A stretch of DNA of 64,000 nucleotides from Chitinophagaceae bacterium. GTDB taxonomy: Bacteria; Bacteroidota; Bacteroidia; Chitinophagales; Chitinophagaceae. A program made the position numbers and the translations under genes. The notes below the pieces were generated by a model, which saw only the letters and a program-made list of their open reading frames with translations, searched no databases and was not told where the DNA came from. The stretch lies in NCBI GenBank assembly GCA_018335935.1, contig JAGXRG010000048.1, positions 1 to 64,000 on the forward strand. Direction: 5' to 3'. Numbering within the stretch: the first letter of the stretch is position 1; every line of letters starts with the position of its first letter. Below, piece after piece: positions 51,396 through 60,182 of the stretch.

Positions 51396-51522
51396 AGCAA
51401 ATAACTGTTTCATAATTTTAAGTTTTAATTGTTTAATTGTTTGTCAATCAAATGGGTTCGGAAGCCCTGTTATGAACGGTTTTTCATTTAAAACGGAACA
51501 ACAAAGCAGGGCTCCGACCCAT
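51396..51522. repeat. Direct repeat copy 2 with hairpin and truncated gene start
   Basis: Near-identical to 49638-49766. The hairpin arms are GGGTTCGGAAGCCCTG (51454-51469) and CAGGGCTCCGACCC (51507-51520). It begins with ATGAAACAGTTATTTGC on the minus strand, the same first codons as the gene starting at 49654, but here a stop comes after ten codons. It follows the CzcB-like gene's stop by 10 bases. Confidence 0.85.
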
Positions 51523-51530
51523 GTAAGTAT

Positions 51531-52745
51531 TTATTCTTCTTCCTCCACATTATTCATTTTCGATAATAAATCATAAGCCCCGTTAATAACTACCTTACTG
51601 TTTCTATCAAAACCTTCCGGTAAAATAACTTCCGTGTATCCATTTTCTGAAACACCGGTTGTTACTTCAATTCTTTTAAAAGCGATATGTTTTTTAAGCG
51701 ATTCTTCTTTTTTTGTATCTGCTGATATTTTTTCATCATTTTTTTCATCATTGGCAATAAAAATGTATGACTTACCGGCGGATTGAACAATCGCTTTATC
51801 AGGCAGCGCAGTAGTAGTAGCAACACCGGTTTCTACAATTCCTTTCAGGTACATGCCGGGTAATAAGTTTTTATCTTCCTGCAAAAGATGCCCATGCACC
51901 CGAACTGTTCTTTCAGCACTAATTTCCCTGCCAATTAAATGCACTTCTGCAAATCGTTCTTTTGTTTCATTATTTAATACAAAGCGGATTTTTTGTCCAA
52001 TTTTTAATTTTGGAACATCCTTTTCAAAAATGGTAAGCTCAGCATGTAGGTGACGTGTATCTACTATTTCGAATAGCTCCTGGTTAGGATTTACAAACTT
52101 TCCTATGTTCACCAATACCTTAGTAACAAAACCTGAAATAGGAGCATAAATATTTGCTTTGCCGGAAATATTAGCCGGGTTAATCTTATCGGGATTTATA
52201 TTAATTAGCTGGAGTTTTGAGCGTAATCCCTGAACTCTTGCCATCATACTATTGTAGTCACTACTCGCTTTTTGAACCGTTTTTTTTGCATTTACATTTT
52301 CTTTTGCCAATTCCTGCTGACGGTCCAATTCTTCTTTGAGGTAAACCAATTGACTTTTATAGTCCAGATAATCTTGCTGCAACTGTATAAATTCGGGATT
52401 TTCCAAAACAGCAATTACTTCACCTTTTGCTACCGGCATACCTTGCAACAGTTCAGTATTTTTTAAGGTGCCTCCATATGGAGAAGAAATCGTTATCAGT
52501 TGTTGGGGAGGAACATCTAATACTCCAGCTGCACGGATGATGCTGCTGAGGTTTTTTTCTTCAATTGCACCATACTGCAGATCCACTGTTTTAAACTGTT
52601 CTTCTGTTAAATCCACTGAATTTGCATCATCTGTTTTTGCTTCTTCAGTTGTTGTTGCTTCTGCATTGCCTTTTGACGAACAGGCAGAAAATAATATGCC
52701 TGAAAGGAAAAGAATAATTAGTGAGCCAAATAATTTCTGTTTCAT
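51531..52745 (-). CDS. RND efflux periplasmic adaptor (CzcB/CusB-like)
   Basis: A 404-residue membrane-fusion lipoprotein: LFLSGILFSAC is the lipobox. The barrel-sandwich (SPYGGTLKNTELLQGMPVAKGEVIAVLENPEF and NIYAPISGFVTKVLVNIGKFVNPNQELFEIVD) encloses a coiled-coil hairpin at about 125-180. A beta-barrel with the LPGMYLKGIVETG element and a membrane-proximal domain follow. It bridges the CzcA pump to the outer-membrane channel for divalent metal export. The pump gene precedes it by 26 bases. A His-poor N-terminus leaves the metal specificity open. Confidence 0.92.
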   Translation of the reverse strand: MKQKLFGSLIILFLSGILFSACSSKGNAEATTTEEAKTDDANSVDLTEEQFKTVDLQYGAIEEKNLSSIIRAAGVLDVPPQQLITISSPYGGTLKNTELLQGMPVAKGEVIAVLENPEFIQLQQDYLDYKSQLVYLKEELDRQQELAKENVNAKKTVQKASSDYNSMMARVQGLRSKLQLININPDKINPANISGKANIYAPISGFVTKVLVNIGKFVNPNQELFEIVDTRHLHAELTIFEKDVPKLKIGQKIRFVLNNETKERFAEVHLIGREISAERTVRVHGHLLQEDKNLLPGMYLKGIVETGVATTTALPDKAIVQSAGKSYIFIANDEKNDEKISADTKKEESLKKHIAFKRIEVTTGVSENGYTEVILPEGFDRNSKVVINGAYDLLSKMNNVEEEE

Positions 52746-52771
52746 AATAAGTTATTTAATTATTTTTTTTA

Positions 52772-55700
52772 TTAATTGATGCCAGCAATAAATTCAATGG
52801 CAATTACTGTTTGATTATACTGGTTTAGTAATTTGGTATATTCCTGTTTTACTACAACTGCATTATTGAGTGATTGTGTTAACTCATAGTAACCAATTTC
52901 ACCGGCAGTAAATGCTTTCTGTGCCTGGCTTATAATTCTATCAGCCTGAGGCAAAGCAGTAATTCTGTAATAATTAATTTGAACTCGTTGCTTTTGCAGT
53001 TCACCAAACAACCTGGTTAATTCAGCTTGCAGATTATAATGATAATTAGTAAGTTCAGCTTCTCTTAGCGAACGGTTAATTTCAGCTGCTTTTACTTTTT
53101 CTTTTTGTGCTTTGGCGAATATGGGAATGCTGATGCCTAAGTTAACACCCTGGAAACGATGACCTGCACCATAGTATTTATCCTGGCCGTTTACTGTTTG
53201 ATATCCAACAAGGGATTGATTAAAGTAGCCTACATTGAAATCTGGTTTCAGTTTTGCTTTTTCGACACCCTTTTCTTTATCCGCAATATCAATTTGCTGC
53301 CTGATGAAAGCCAAAGTTGGGTTTGCGAAAACGGCTTGATCATCGAAATTTACTTGTATCGTTTTTTCAACGAGAGAAGTATCGGCAATTGCTGTAAAAG
53401 TAGAATCAGCAGTAAACACCTTCAAACGATTCAACTCAATACGGTAATCTTCTTCGGCACTTTTAATTTGAGCATTTATTTCGTTTACCCTGCTTTCGGC
53501 ATTGTAGTTTTCCAATGCATTTGTTTCTCCGGTTTTGTAACGCAATGAAGCAGCTTTCAATACATTTTCATAAATAGCCAGAAGCTCTTTCAGTAATCTT
53601 ATTTCCTCACTCCAAAAGCTTAACTGGTAATAAGAAGTTTTTGTATTGGCAGCCAACTCACTTTGAAAAACATTCAGCCTTAATTGGCTGCTTTTGATAT
53701 TTGATTCTGAGAGCCTGATCAGGCTTTTGAAATAAGCAGGATTGGGTATGCTTTGATTAATCGTAAAATTATTATCGTAAGTAATACGGCTGTTGTATTG
53801 ACCGTACGTAAGTCCGATATTTGTTTTACCATAATCCTTCACTGTTCTTTTTAACTGTTGCTGGTAGCCAATATCGAGTGACCCAACTTTTACCATTGGA
53901 TTATTCTTAATGGCGGAACTTACTGCCTCATTGAGGTTAATAACAGGATTTGTTTGGGCACTTACCGAGTAAGATAAAGAGCTCACTAAAAAGGCTAATA
54001 ACATCATCGGTTTAGCAGCAGAAGATTTACCAGGTTTACGTTTTATTTTTTCAAACCAGGTATATAAGATCGGTAACACTATCAATGTTAGAAATGTAGC
54101 TGTTATCAAGCCCCCTATTACTACTGTTGCCAAAGGTTTTTGAACTTCTGCACCGGAGCCAGTTGATAAAGCCATAGGCAAAAAACCTAATGAAGCTACG
54201 GCTGCAGTCATCAAAACAGGCCTTAACCTGACCGAAGTACCTTTTAATATAATTGCTTTTATATCCGTCATACCTTCTTTTTTTAACCGGTTAAATTCAC
54301 TGATTAATACAATACCATTTAGTACAGCCACACCAAACAGTGCAATAAAACCAACACCTGCTGAAATACTAAAAGGCATACCACGAAGCCATAAAGCAAA
54401 TACACCACCAATGGCACTCATAGGAATCGCTGTAAAAATGAGTAAGGAATATTTGATGGAACCGAAAGTGAAATAGAGTAATAAAAGGATTAATGCTAAT
54501 GCCACAGGTACAGCAACAGATAATCTTTTGTTGGCTTCTTCCAGGTTTTTAAACTGGCCTCCATATGTAATAAAATAGCCAGGGCGCATTTTTACCTCTT
54601 TGTCAATTTTCCCCTGCATCTCTTTTACTACAGAAGAAATATCTCTGCCCCTGGTATTAAAGCCTACAATAATTCTTCGCTTTGCATCTTCTCTCTGTAT
54701 CTGGTTGGGGCCTAATTGAAAGCTAACATCGGCCACCTGCTCTAAAGGAATCTGGTTACCGTCTGAAGCAACTACAAACAATCCTTTTACATCGTCAATA
54801 CTTTGGCGCCCGGTTTTTTCCAGCCTCACTACCATATCAAATCTTTTTTCGCCTTCATACACTATACCTGCTGATTCACCTGCAAATGCCGTACTGATGG
54901 TGCGGTTCACATCTTCTACGTTTAAGCCAAATTGGGCAATCTTATCTCTATTTAATTTAATTACAATTTGAGGTAATCCGGTAATCTGTTCTACATATAA
55001 ATCTTCTGCTCCTTTAACAGTTGGAACAATTACTCCAATTTGTTTAGCGAGGTCAGCCAACACATCCAAATCTTCACCAAAAATTTTGATACCTACATCC
55101 TGTCGGACACCCGAAATCAATTCATTAAATCGTAACTGAATGGGTTGAGAAAGCCCATAGGTAATTCCTGGTATTTTCTCTAACTCCTTCTGCATCATTT
55201 CAGATAGTTCTTCCCGACTGTGTGCACTTGTCCATTCCTTTTTATCTTTTAAAAGAATCGTGATATCACATGCTTCTATTGGCATAGGATCAGTAGGTAT
55301 TTCAGATGCACCAATTTTACCAATGACTTCCGTTACTTCAGGAAATTTTTTCATCAGCATATCGGAAGCTTGTGTTATTTTTTCAATAGTCTGGCTCAAT
55401 GAGCTACCTACCATTAATCTTGTTTCCACAGCAAAATCTCCTTCTTCCAAAGTGGGGATAAACTCTCCACCCAAGGTTTTAAAAACTAATAAACTGATAA
55501 CGAATAAACCCACGGCTATACTTACTACCAACAATTTCATTTTTAATGCTCCACGTATAAGTGGCGTATAAAGTCTTTGAAGGAACTTCATCATTTTGTC
55601 AGAAAAATTTTCTTTATGACTTACCTTTTTATTAAGCACCAATGCACTCATCATGGGCACATAAGTAAGAGAGAGTAAAAAAGCGCCAAGGATGGCGAAG

Positions 55701-57142
55701 GAAACTGTTTGTGCCATTGGGCCAAACATTTTTCCCTCAATACCTACCAGTGCCAGTATGGGGAGATATACAATTAATATTATAATTTGACCAAAAGCGG
55801 CAGAGTTCATCATTTTGCCAGCCGATTTATAAACTTCATCATCTAACTGGTCCTGAGTCATTCTTCCAGGCTTACGGAGGCCTAATTGATGCATGGTAGC
55901 TTCCACAATAATCACTGCTCCATCTACAATCAATCCAAAATCAATAGCTCCCAAGCTCATCAGGTTACCCGATACACCAAACACTTTCATAAGTGATATT
56001 GCAAAAAGCATGGCCAAAGGAATAACCGAAGCCACTATTAAGCCCGACCTGATATTACCAAGAAAAACTACAAGAACAAATATTACAATCAATGCTCCTT
56101 CAATCAGGTTAGTTTTTACTGTTCCAATTGCTCTTCCTACTAATGCACTTCTGTCAAGAAAAGGTTCAATTACGACTCCCTCAGGCAGACTCTTTTGGAT
56201 TTGTGCTATTTTATCTTTTACACTATTTATTACTACACTTGCATTGGCGCCTTTTAGCATTAATACTATACCGCCCACAACTTCACCTTCGGCATTACGT
56301 GTAAGTGCACCATATTGAGTAGCATGACCTAACTGTACAGAAGCAATATCTCTAACTAAAACGGGAACACCGTTTGTGGTTCTGGTTACCACAATTTTTT
56401 CAATGTCATTGATTGTTTTAATGAGGCCTTCACTGCGTATAAAGTAAGCGTTGGGCTTTTTATCTATATAGGCACCTCCGGTATTTTGATTGTTTTTTTC
56501 CAGTGCATTAAAAATGTCTTTAATAGAGAGATTGTAACTTCTTAACTTATCAGTATTAATGGCTATTTCATATTGCTTTAACAGGCCACCAAAACTGCTT
56601 ACATCTGCAATGCCGGGTGTGCCTAATAATTGTCGTCGCACAATCCAGTCCTGCAGTGTTCGCAGAGACATGGCATCATATTTATCTTCATATCCTTTTT
56701 TGGCGTGTAAAACGTATTGATAAATTTCACCTAATCCCGTTGAAATGGGTGCCATTTCAGGATTGCCAATGTTATCAGGTATTTGGTTCCTGGCTTCTAC
56801 CAGCCGCTCTCCAACCTGTTGACGTGCCCAATATATATCGGCATCGTCGTGAAAAACGACCGTGACAACCGATAAACCAAAACGGGATATAGACCGAATT
56901 TCCTGGACTTCCGGAATAGTAGCCATTGTTTGCTCTACCGGAAAAGAAATCAGTTGCTCAACTTCCTGAGCAGCCAGTGAGGGGCTTAGCGTAATAATCT
57001 GTACCTGGTTATTGGTAATGTCCGGAACCGCATCAATAGGCAATTTATTAGCAGAATAAACGCCCCAGATAATCAGGGCAAGGGTAAACAAACCTATTAC
57101 CAGTTTATTTTTTATGGAGAATTGAATGATTTTATTAAGCAT
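52772..57142 (-). CDS. CzcA/CusA-type RND metal pump fused to a TolC/CzcC-like outer-membrane factor
   Basis: A 1456-residue fusion. Residues 1 to about 1045 are a complete heavy-metal RND antiporter: the start IIQFSIKNKLVIGLFTLALII, the TM4 proton relay region SLGAIDFGLIVDGAVIIVEA, and the second half with PVALALILLLLYFTFGSI and GVGFIALFGVAVLNGIVLIS. After a short basic linker a signal-peptide-like segment (MMLLAFLVSSLSYSVSAQ) leads to a CzcC/TolC outer-membrane factor of about 390 residues (INLNEAVSSAIKNNPMVKVGS, LLAIYENVLKAASLRYKTGE). Fused forms are known in Bacteroidota. Zn/Co/Cd or Cu/Ag remains open. Confidence 0.9.
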   Translation of the reverse strand: MLNKIIQFSIKNKLVIGLFTLALIIWGVYSANKLPIDAVPDITNNQVQIITLSPSLAAQEVEQLISFPVEQTMATIPEVQEIRSISRFGLSVVTVVFHDDADIYWARQQVGERLVEARNQIPDNIGNPEMAPISTGLGEIYQYVLHAKKGYEDKYDAMSLRTLQDWIVRRQLLGTPGIADVSSFGGLLKQYEIAINTDKLRSYNLSIKDIFNALEKNNQNTGGAYIDKKPNAYFIRSEGLIKTINDIEKIVVTRTTNGVPVLVRDIASVQLGHATQYGALTRNAEGEVVGGIVLMLKGANASVVINSVKDKIAQIQKSLPEGVVIEPFLDRSALVGRAIGTVKTNLIEGALIVIFVLVVFLGNIRSGLIVASVIPLAMLFAISLMKVFGVSGNLMSLGAIDFGLIVDGAVIIVEATMHQLGLRKPGRMTQDQLDDEVYKSAGKMMNSAAFGQIIILIVYLPILALVGIEGKMFGPMAQTVSFAILGAFLLSLTYVPMMSALVLNKKVSHKENFSDKMMKFLQRLYTPLIRGALKMKLLVVSIAVGLFVISLLVFKTLGGEFIPTLEEGDFAVETRLMVGSSLSQTIEKITQASDMLMKKFPEVTEVIGKIGASEIPTDPMPIEACDITILLKDKKEWTSAHSREELSEMMQKELEKIPGITYGLSQPIQLRFNELISGVRQDVGIKIFGEDLDVLADLAKQIGVIVPTVKGAEDLYVEQITGLPQIVIKLNRDKIAQFGLNVEDVNRTISTAFAGESAGIVYEGEKRFDMVVRLEKTGRQSIDDVKGLFVVASDGNQIPLEQVADVSFQLGPNQIQREDAKRRIIVGFNTRGRDISSVVKEMQGKIDKEVKMRPGYFITYGGQFKNLEEANKRLSVAVPVALALILLLLYFTFGSIKYSLLIFTAIPMSAIGGVFALWLRGMPFSISAGVGFIALFGVAVLNGIVLISEFNRLKKEGMTDIKAIILKGTSVRLRPVLMTAAVASLGFLPMALSTGSGAEVQKPLATVVIGGLITATFLTLIVLPILYTWFEKIKRKPGKSSAAKPMMLLAFLVSSLSYSVSAQTNPVINLNEAVSSAIKNNPMVKVGSLDIGYQQQLKRTVKDYGKTNIGLTYGQYNSRITYDNNFTINQSIPNPAYFKSLIRLSESNIKSSQLRLNVFQSELAANTKTSYYQLSFWSEEIRLLKELLAIYENVLKAASLRYKTGETNALENYNAESRVNEINAQIKSAEEDYRIELNRLKVFTADSTFTAIADTSLVEKTIQVNFDDQAVFANPTLAFIRQQIDIADKEKGVEKAKLKPDFNVGYFNQSLVGYQTVNGQDKYYGAGHRFQGVNLGISIPIFAKAQKEKVKAAEINRSLREAELTNYHYNLQAELTRLFGELQKQRVQINYYRITALPQADRIISQAQKAFTAGEIGYYELTQSLNNAVVVKQEYTKLLNQYNQTVIAIEFIAGIN

Positions 57143-57159
57143 ATTTTAATTCTGTTTAA

Positions 57160-57303
57160 TTATACATGATACCTGAAGAAATGAATTGTCCTTTGGATAA
57201 TAGCAGCGACAAGTATTGCACATGCTAATGCTATGAGAATGAATTTAATTATTCTTATAGCCAAAGGTTTTTTACCTTTTTTGGGCTTTTTTTTAACTGA
57301 CAT
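57160..57303 (-). CDS. Tiny Lys-rich single-pass membrane protein (47 aa)
   Basis: From the ATG at 57303: a basic head SVKKKPKKGKKPLAIRIIK, one hydrophobic helix FILIALACAILVAAII and the tail QRTIHFFRYHV. It lies 17 bases before the CzcA start and is followed directly by that gene, so it is in position to be the first gene of the efflux operon. A relative of the same layout is encoded at 57869-58015. Size and design resemble small pump-accessory proteins, but nothing proves translation. Confidence 0.6.
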   Translation of the reverse strand: MSVKKKPKKGKKPLAIRIIKFILIALACAILVAAIIQRTIHFFRYHV

Positions 57304-57398
57304 CCTTATGAAATCGTAATTCTAATGAATGACATTCTCCACGTCAGTACTGTTTCTGAACATGGGAGAACAAATAACTCAGCAATGTGAGAAGGGGT

Positions 57399-57725
57399 TT
57401 ATGACAGTTTAGGGGGCTGCCAGATAGAGTAGAAAACTTCTGAATTTAAGGATATGTTGTAAAGGGGGTACTTCTTTGATTGAAAAATAACTTTTACAAC
57501 CTGTGCTCTGGAAAAGGGGGAATAAATTGCAGAGGCAGCACAGCAGGAACAAGTGCAAAAAGGAGAGCAACTATCCGAAGTATTGTTATGCTCGTTTGAA
57601 GAGTTGGGAGAAGATTTTATCTCTTTCTTTAAAGAACTGCCCGTCATGATAACAAGATTGTCCGTACAAGGGACAAAACTTACTGCCAAAATCGCAATAG
57701 ATAATATTAAAGAAAGAAATTTCAT
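57399..57725 (-). CDS. Small Cys-rich exported protein (DUF6660-like)
   Basis: About 108 residues from the ATG at 57725. The signal is KFLSLILSIAILAVSFVPC, then a Ser/Asn-rich spacer and the cysteine cluster SCSPFCTCSCCAAS, likely metal-binding or disulphide-linked. Starting upstream at TTG (57755) would run through the promoter -7 box, so that is rejected. I associate the head KFL-LIL-PC-D with the DUF6660 group, often next to CzcCBA-type genes. The mRNA is predicted to be almost leaderless. Confidence 0.72.
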   Translation of the reverse strand: MKFLSLILSIAILAVSFVPCTDNLVIMTGSSLKKEIKSSPNSSNEHNNTSDSCSPFCTCSCCAASAIYSPFSRAQVVKVIFQSKKYPLYNISLNSEVFYSIWQPPKLS

Positions 57726-57727
57726 TG

Positions 57728-57798
57728 GTTGCAAAAATAGGATGTTTTGTTGCAAATTTCATAACCTCGCAGGTCTAATTTAGCAATATTGTTGCAAA
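57728..57798 (-). promoter_or_regulatory. Promoter with three GTTGCAAA motifs (Cys-rich protein gene)
   Basis: GTTGCAAA occurs exactly at 57728-57735, 57749-57756 and 57791-57798. On the minus strand the first one overlaps the -7 box TATTTTTG (57732-57739), six bases from the ATG at 57725. Repetition of one 8-mer in and upstream of the promoter suggests a regulator site. Confidence 0.55.
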
Positions 57799-57868
57799 TC
57801 AGCCGATTGTCCATTAAAATTCCTTATTTCAAAAGCCTTCATTGCTGATGATTGCAAAGAAAGGAGCT

Positions 57869-58015
57869 TCATTTATCTTCAATCCTGATGTGCCGGAGCA
57901 GCATAGCAAGGAGAAAAAGTGCCAACACAAAGAGGCATAGAAGTATTATCAAGATTGTCCTAACAATTTTGAATTTTTTTTTCTCTTTAGGCTTTGCAAT
58001 TGGTTTTCTCTTCAT
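57869..58015 (-). CDS. Tiny Lys-rich single-pass membrane protein (48 aa)
   Basis: From the ATG at 58015: basic head KRKPIAKPKEKKKFKIVR, helix TILIILLCLFVLALFLLAMLL, tail RHIRIEDK. It has the same plan as the 47-residue protein at 57160-57303 (Lys/Pro head, one helix, short basic tail with an R-H/H-R pattern), so the two are paralogues. It is transcribed on the same strand as the metal-efflux genes. No function can be assigned. Confidence 0.55.
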   Translation of the reverse strand: MKRKPIAKPKEKKKFKIVRTILIILLCLFVLALFLLAMLLRHIRIEDK

Positions 58016-58212
58016 TGAGTATTGAACCGGTTTGTATGAATGTCATTTTTCAAATTCTATAACTTATAATTTTTATTGTGTCAATTTTCCCTGCAATATA
58101 AAATCAAAGATATTGTAATAAATTGTTGCCAGTTGAGCAGGCCTTCATAGAAACCAAAATTTTAAATTTAATAAAACGGAAAATTATTTTTATTTTATTA
58201 GTAGTTAGTAAA

Positions 58213-58410
58213 TTAAAAATAAGTTGAAATACCAAAACTAAACCCACCTGTACTTGCTGGTGGATTACCTAATACATCTGTTTGCCGCTGGTGGTCATCA
58301 TTGGCTGAAAATTCTGCCGGAGCCTTTACATTGCACTCTTTGCTGTCGCCACAAGGAAGGCATGACAGGTAAAGGAGAAAAAAGCCCGTTATGAAGAATA
58401 AGAATTTCAT
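58213..58410 (-). CDS. Chimeric small protein: exported Cys-head joined to a porin C-terminal tail
   Basis: A 65-residue product from the ATG at 58410. Its head KFLFFITGFFLLYLSCLPC is like that of the Cys-rich protein at 57.4 kb. Its tail QTDVLGNPPASTGGFSFGI plus STYF matches the last residues of the porin at 58.5 kb (RDLLGNPPAKTGGFIFGI plus STYF). The DNA beneath both tails is visibly related. It looks like a recombination product; whether it is a functional protein is doubtful. The start follows a -7 box by five bases. Confidence 0.6.
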   Translation of the reverse strand: MKFLFFITGFFLLYLSCLPCGDSKECNVKAPAEFSANDDHQRQTDVLGNPPASTGGFSFGISTYF

Positions 58411-58411
58411 T

Positions 58412-58482
58412 GTTGCAAATATAGAAGGATTTATTGCATTTTTTAGTTTTTCAAGCAATCATTAAATCAACGTTGTTGCAAA
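58412..58482 (-). promoter_or_regulatory. Promoter with two GTTGCAAA motifs (chimeric gene)
   Basis: GTTGCAAA at 58412-58419 and 58475-58482. The minus-strand -7 box TATATTTG (58416-58423) ends five bases before the ATG at 58410. This is the same design as at 57.73 kb. Confidence 0.55.
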
Positions 58483-58509
58483 AAAACAATCAATTTTTAT
58501 GAAAACCTT

Positions 58510-59736
58510 TTAAAAATAAGTCGAAATCCCAAAAATAAAGCCGCCGGTTTTTGCAGGTGGGTTACCCAATAAATCTCTCTGGCTTTGATGCCGGTAGTTT
58601 AAACGCAATACGGTTTGAGACGTTGGCCGGAAACTTATAGCAGGCATGATGCTCCACAAATCTTCTGCAATATTGCCGCCGGTGCTGGTAAATTTTCCTT
58701 TATTCCAATCTACATATTCTATACGGCATGCAAGATTTATTGTTGCATTTTGCCAACCCAATATTGGTTTCTTTACAACAGGCTGTACTATATCTATAAA
58801 ACCGCCCTGTTGTTTGTTACCATATTGTTGTGTGAATGTTGATGGCACATTTACTTTTATCCATGCCCACTCAGCAGTAATAAATGTATTTAACCGGGGT
58901 AATGTGCTGTTAAAATCAATCGCAAAAACATCTACTCTTCGTTTATCATCCAGTTGCAGGCCATCGTCCTGAAATTTATTGTACACACCGCCCATGAAAG
59001 ACAAGCCTAATTCGCCAATCTTATTGTTTCTTACTGCAACTTTTGCCGTAAGCAATGGAAGGCCGCTGTTAATTTCTTCAAATCGTTCTTTGTTATTTTT
59101 TGCAGCCGGCAAAAATGTTTTGTTTTCTGCGTTGTCAATAATGGTATTGTCAAAATTACCGGATAAATAAGCTTCATAACCAAACATCCAGTCTTTCTTG
59201 TAATACTTGCCATATACTCCAAAACCTGCATTGCTCCAGGTGGCGGGCAACATCTGTGTTGCAGCAATTGGCCGATCGGTGAATTCCCATTTAGGACCAT
59301 CATGATTTTGATTGAATGCTCCGATAGGGTTTAGTATTATACCGCCCCGAAGATTTAATAAAGGATGTATTTCCATATCCAGTGCGGCAAACTCAATTGA
59401 GATTTCTTTTGCGCCATCTTCAAATTCTATTTCGCTCAAAAATTTTAAGCGTTTGCCTATGGCAGATGACACAAACAAAGTCATTCGCCGAAACTGAAAC
59501 TGGTGTCCTTCAGAAATACCGTCGGTACCCAAATGCTGCCAGTTGGCTTCCATATATCCACCAACTGATACAGGTAACTTGCCTACGGCTACAAATGGAC
59601 GGTTATACACGGCATCCATATTTAACACCGGTATAGTGGTATCTTTTGGAATACGTTTTAATAAAGCAGGATCTATCTGTGCAATAACAGCAGATGAAAA
59701 AAATAAGGCGGTTATGAAAGGGATGGATTTTATCAT
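58510..59736 (-). CDS. OprO/OprP-like porin
   Basis: A 408-residue outer-membrane porin. The signal peptide is IPFITALFFSSAVIAQ. The chain has phosphate-selective-porin-type features: VGGYMEANWQHLG, FQFRRMTLFVSSAIGKRLKFLSEIEFEDG, LDMEIHPLLNLRGGIILNPIG, and a barrel ending FGISTYF. The start codon overlaps the end of the Rieske gene by four bases (59733-59736), so it is the last gene of the DHOR-Rieske-porin unit. The solute is unknown, and a link to iron or manganese is inferred from the nearby DtxR-type regulator. Confidence 0.85.
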   Translation of the reverse strand: MIKSIPFITALFFSSAVIAQIDPALLKRIPKDTTIPVLNMDAVYNRPFVAVGKLPVSVGGYMEANWQHLGTDGISEGHQFQFRRMTLFVSSAIGKRLKFLSEIEFEDGAKEISIEFAALDMEIHPLLNLRGGIILNPIGAFNQNHDGPKWEFTDRPIAATQMLPATWSNAGFGVYGKYYKKDWMFGYEAYLSGNFDNTIIDNAENKTFLPAAKNNKERFEEINSGLPLLTAKVAVRNNKIGELGLSFMGGVYNKFQDDGLQLDDKRRVDVFAIDFNSTLPRLNTFITAEWAWIKVNVPSTFTQQYGNKQQGGFIDIVQPVVKKPILGWQNATINLACRIEYVDWNKGKFTSTGGNIAEDLWSIMPAISFRPTSQTVLRLNYRHQSQRDLLGNPPAKTGGFIFGISTYF

Positions 59737-60179
59737 ATTGCTTTCAATGAGATTTTTAATAGACCGGCTTCGATAGTTACAGGAAATGTTCGCAGTTTTG
59801 TTTCGGCCGGGCCAGTCTGCAGATCTCCTTTATTGGAAAACTCACTGCCATGTGCGGGGCATTGCAATTTGTCGCCAAACACCTGCAGCTCTGCTCCCTG
59901 GTGTGTGCATTGCATCCAAAGAGCACTGTACTCGTTTTCATTCAGGCGGTACACACAAATGGGATATTGTAGTAAATCATTTTGCACTACAACATATTTT
60001 TTAAAATGTTTTTCATTACCTGCTTTTGTTTCAAAGTCGCTGATAGCTACAATCAATTCGTCGCCTGTAATTTTACCACCCATTATTTTAGTGGAAGTAC
60101 AGCCCTGTAGTATAGCGGAAAAAGCAGCCCCACTCACACAGGCAAAACCACAGTTTTTAATAAAATCTTTTCTGTCCAT
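59733..60179 (-). CDS. Rieske [2Fe-2S] protein
   Basis: A 148-residue exported protein. DRKDFIKNCGFACVSGAAFSA gives an N-terminal membrane/export segment followed by a possible lipobox LQGC. The cluster motifs CTHQG and CPAHG are about 17 residues apart, as in Rieske proteins. The domain resembles those of arsenite-oxidase or nitrite-reductase small subunits. It overlaps the porin start (ATGA-type) and is three bases from the di-haem oxidoreductase stop, so all three are coupled. Probable role: periplasmic electron transfer with the di-haem protein. Confidence 0.9.
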   Translation of the reverse strand: MDRKDFIKNCGFACVSGAAFSAILQGCTSTKIMGGKITGDELIVAISDFETKAGNEKHFKKYVVVQNDLLQYPICVYRLNENEYSALWMQCTHQGAELQVFGDKLQCPAHGSEFSNKGDLQTGPAETKLRTFPVTIEAGLLKISLKAI

Positions 60180-60182
60180 TAT

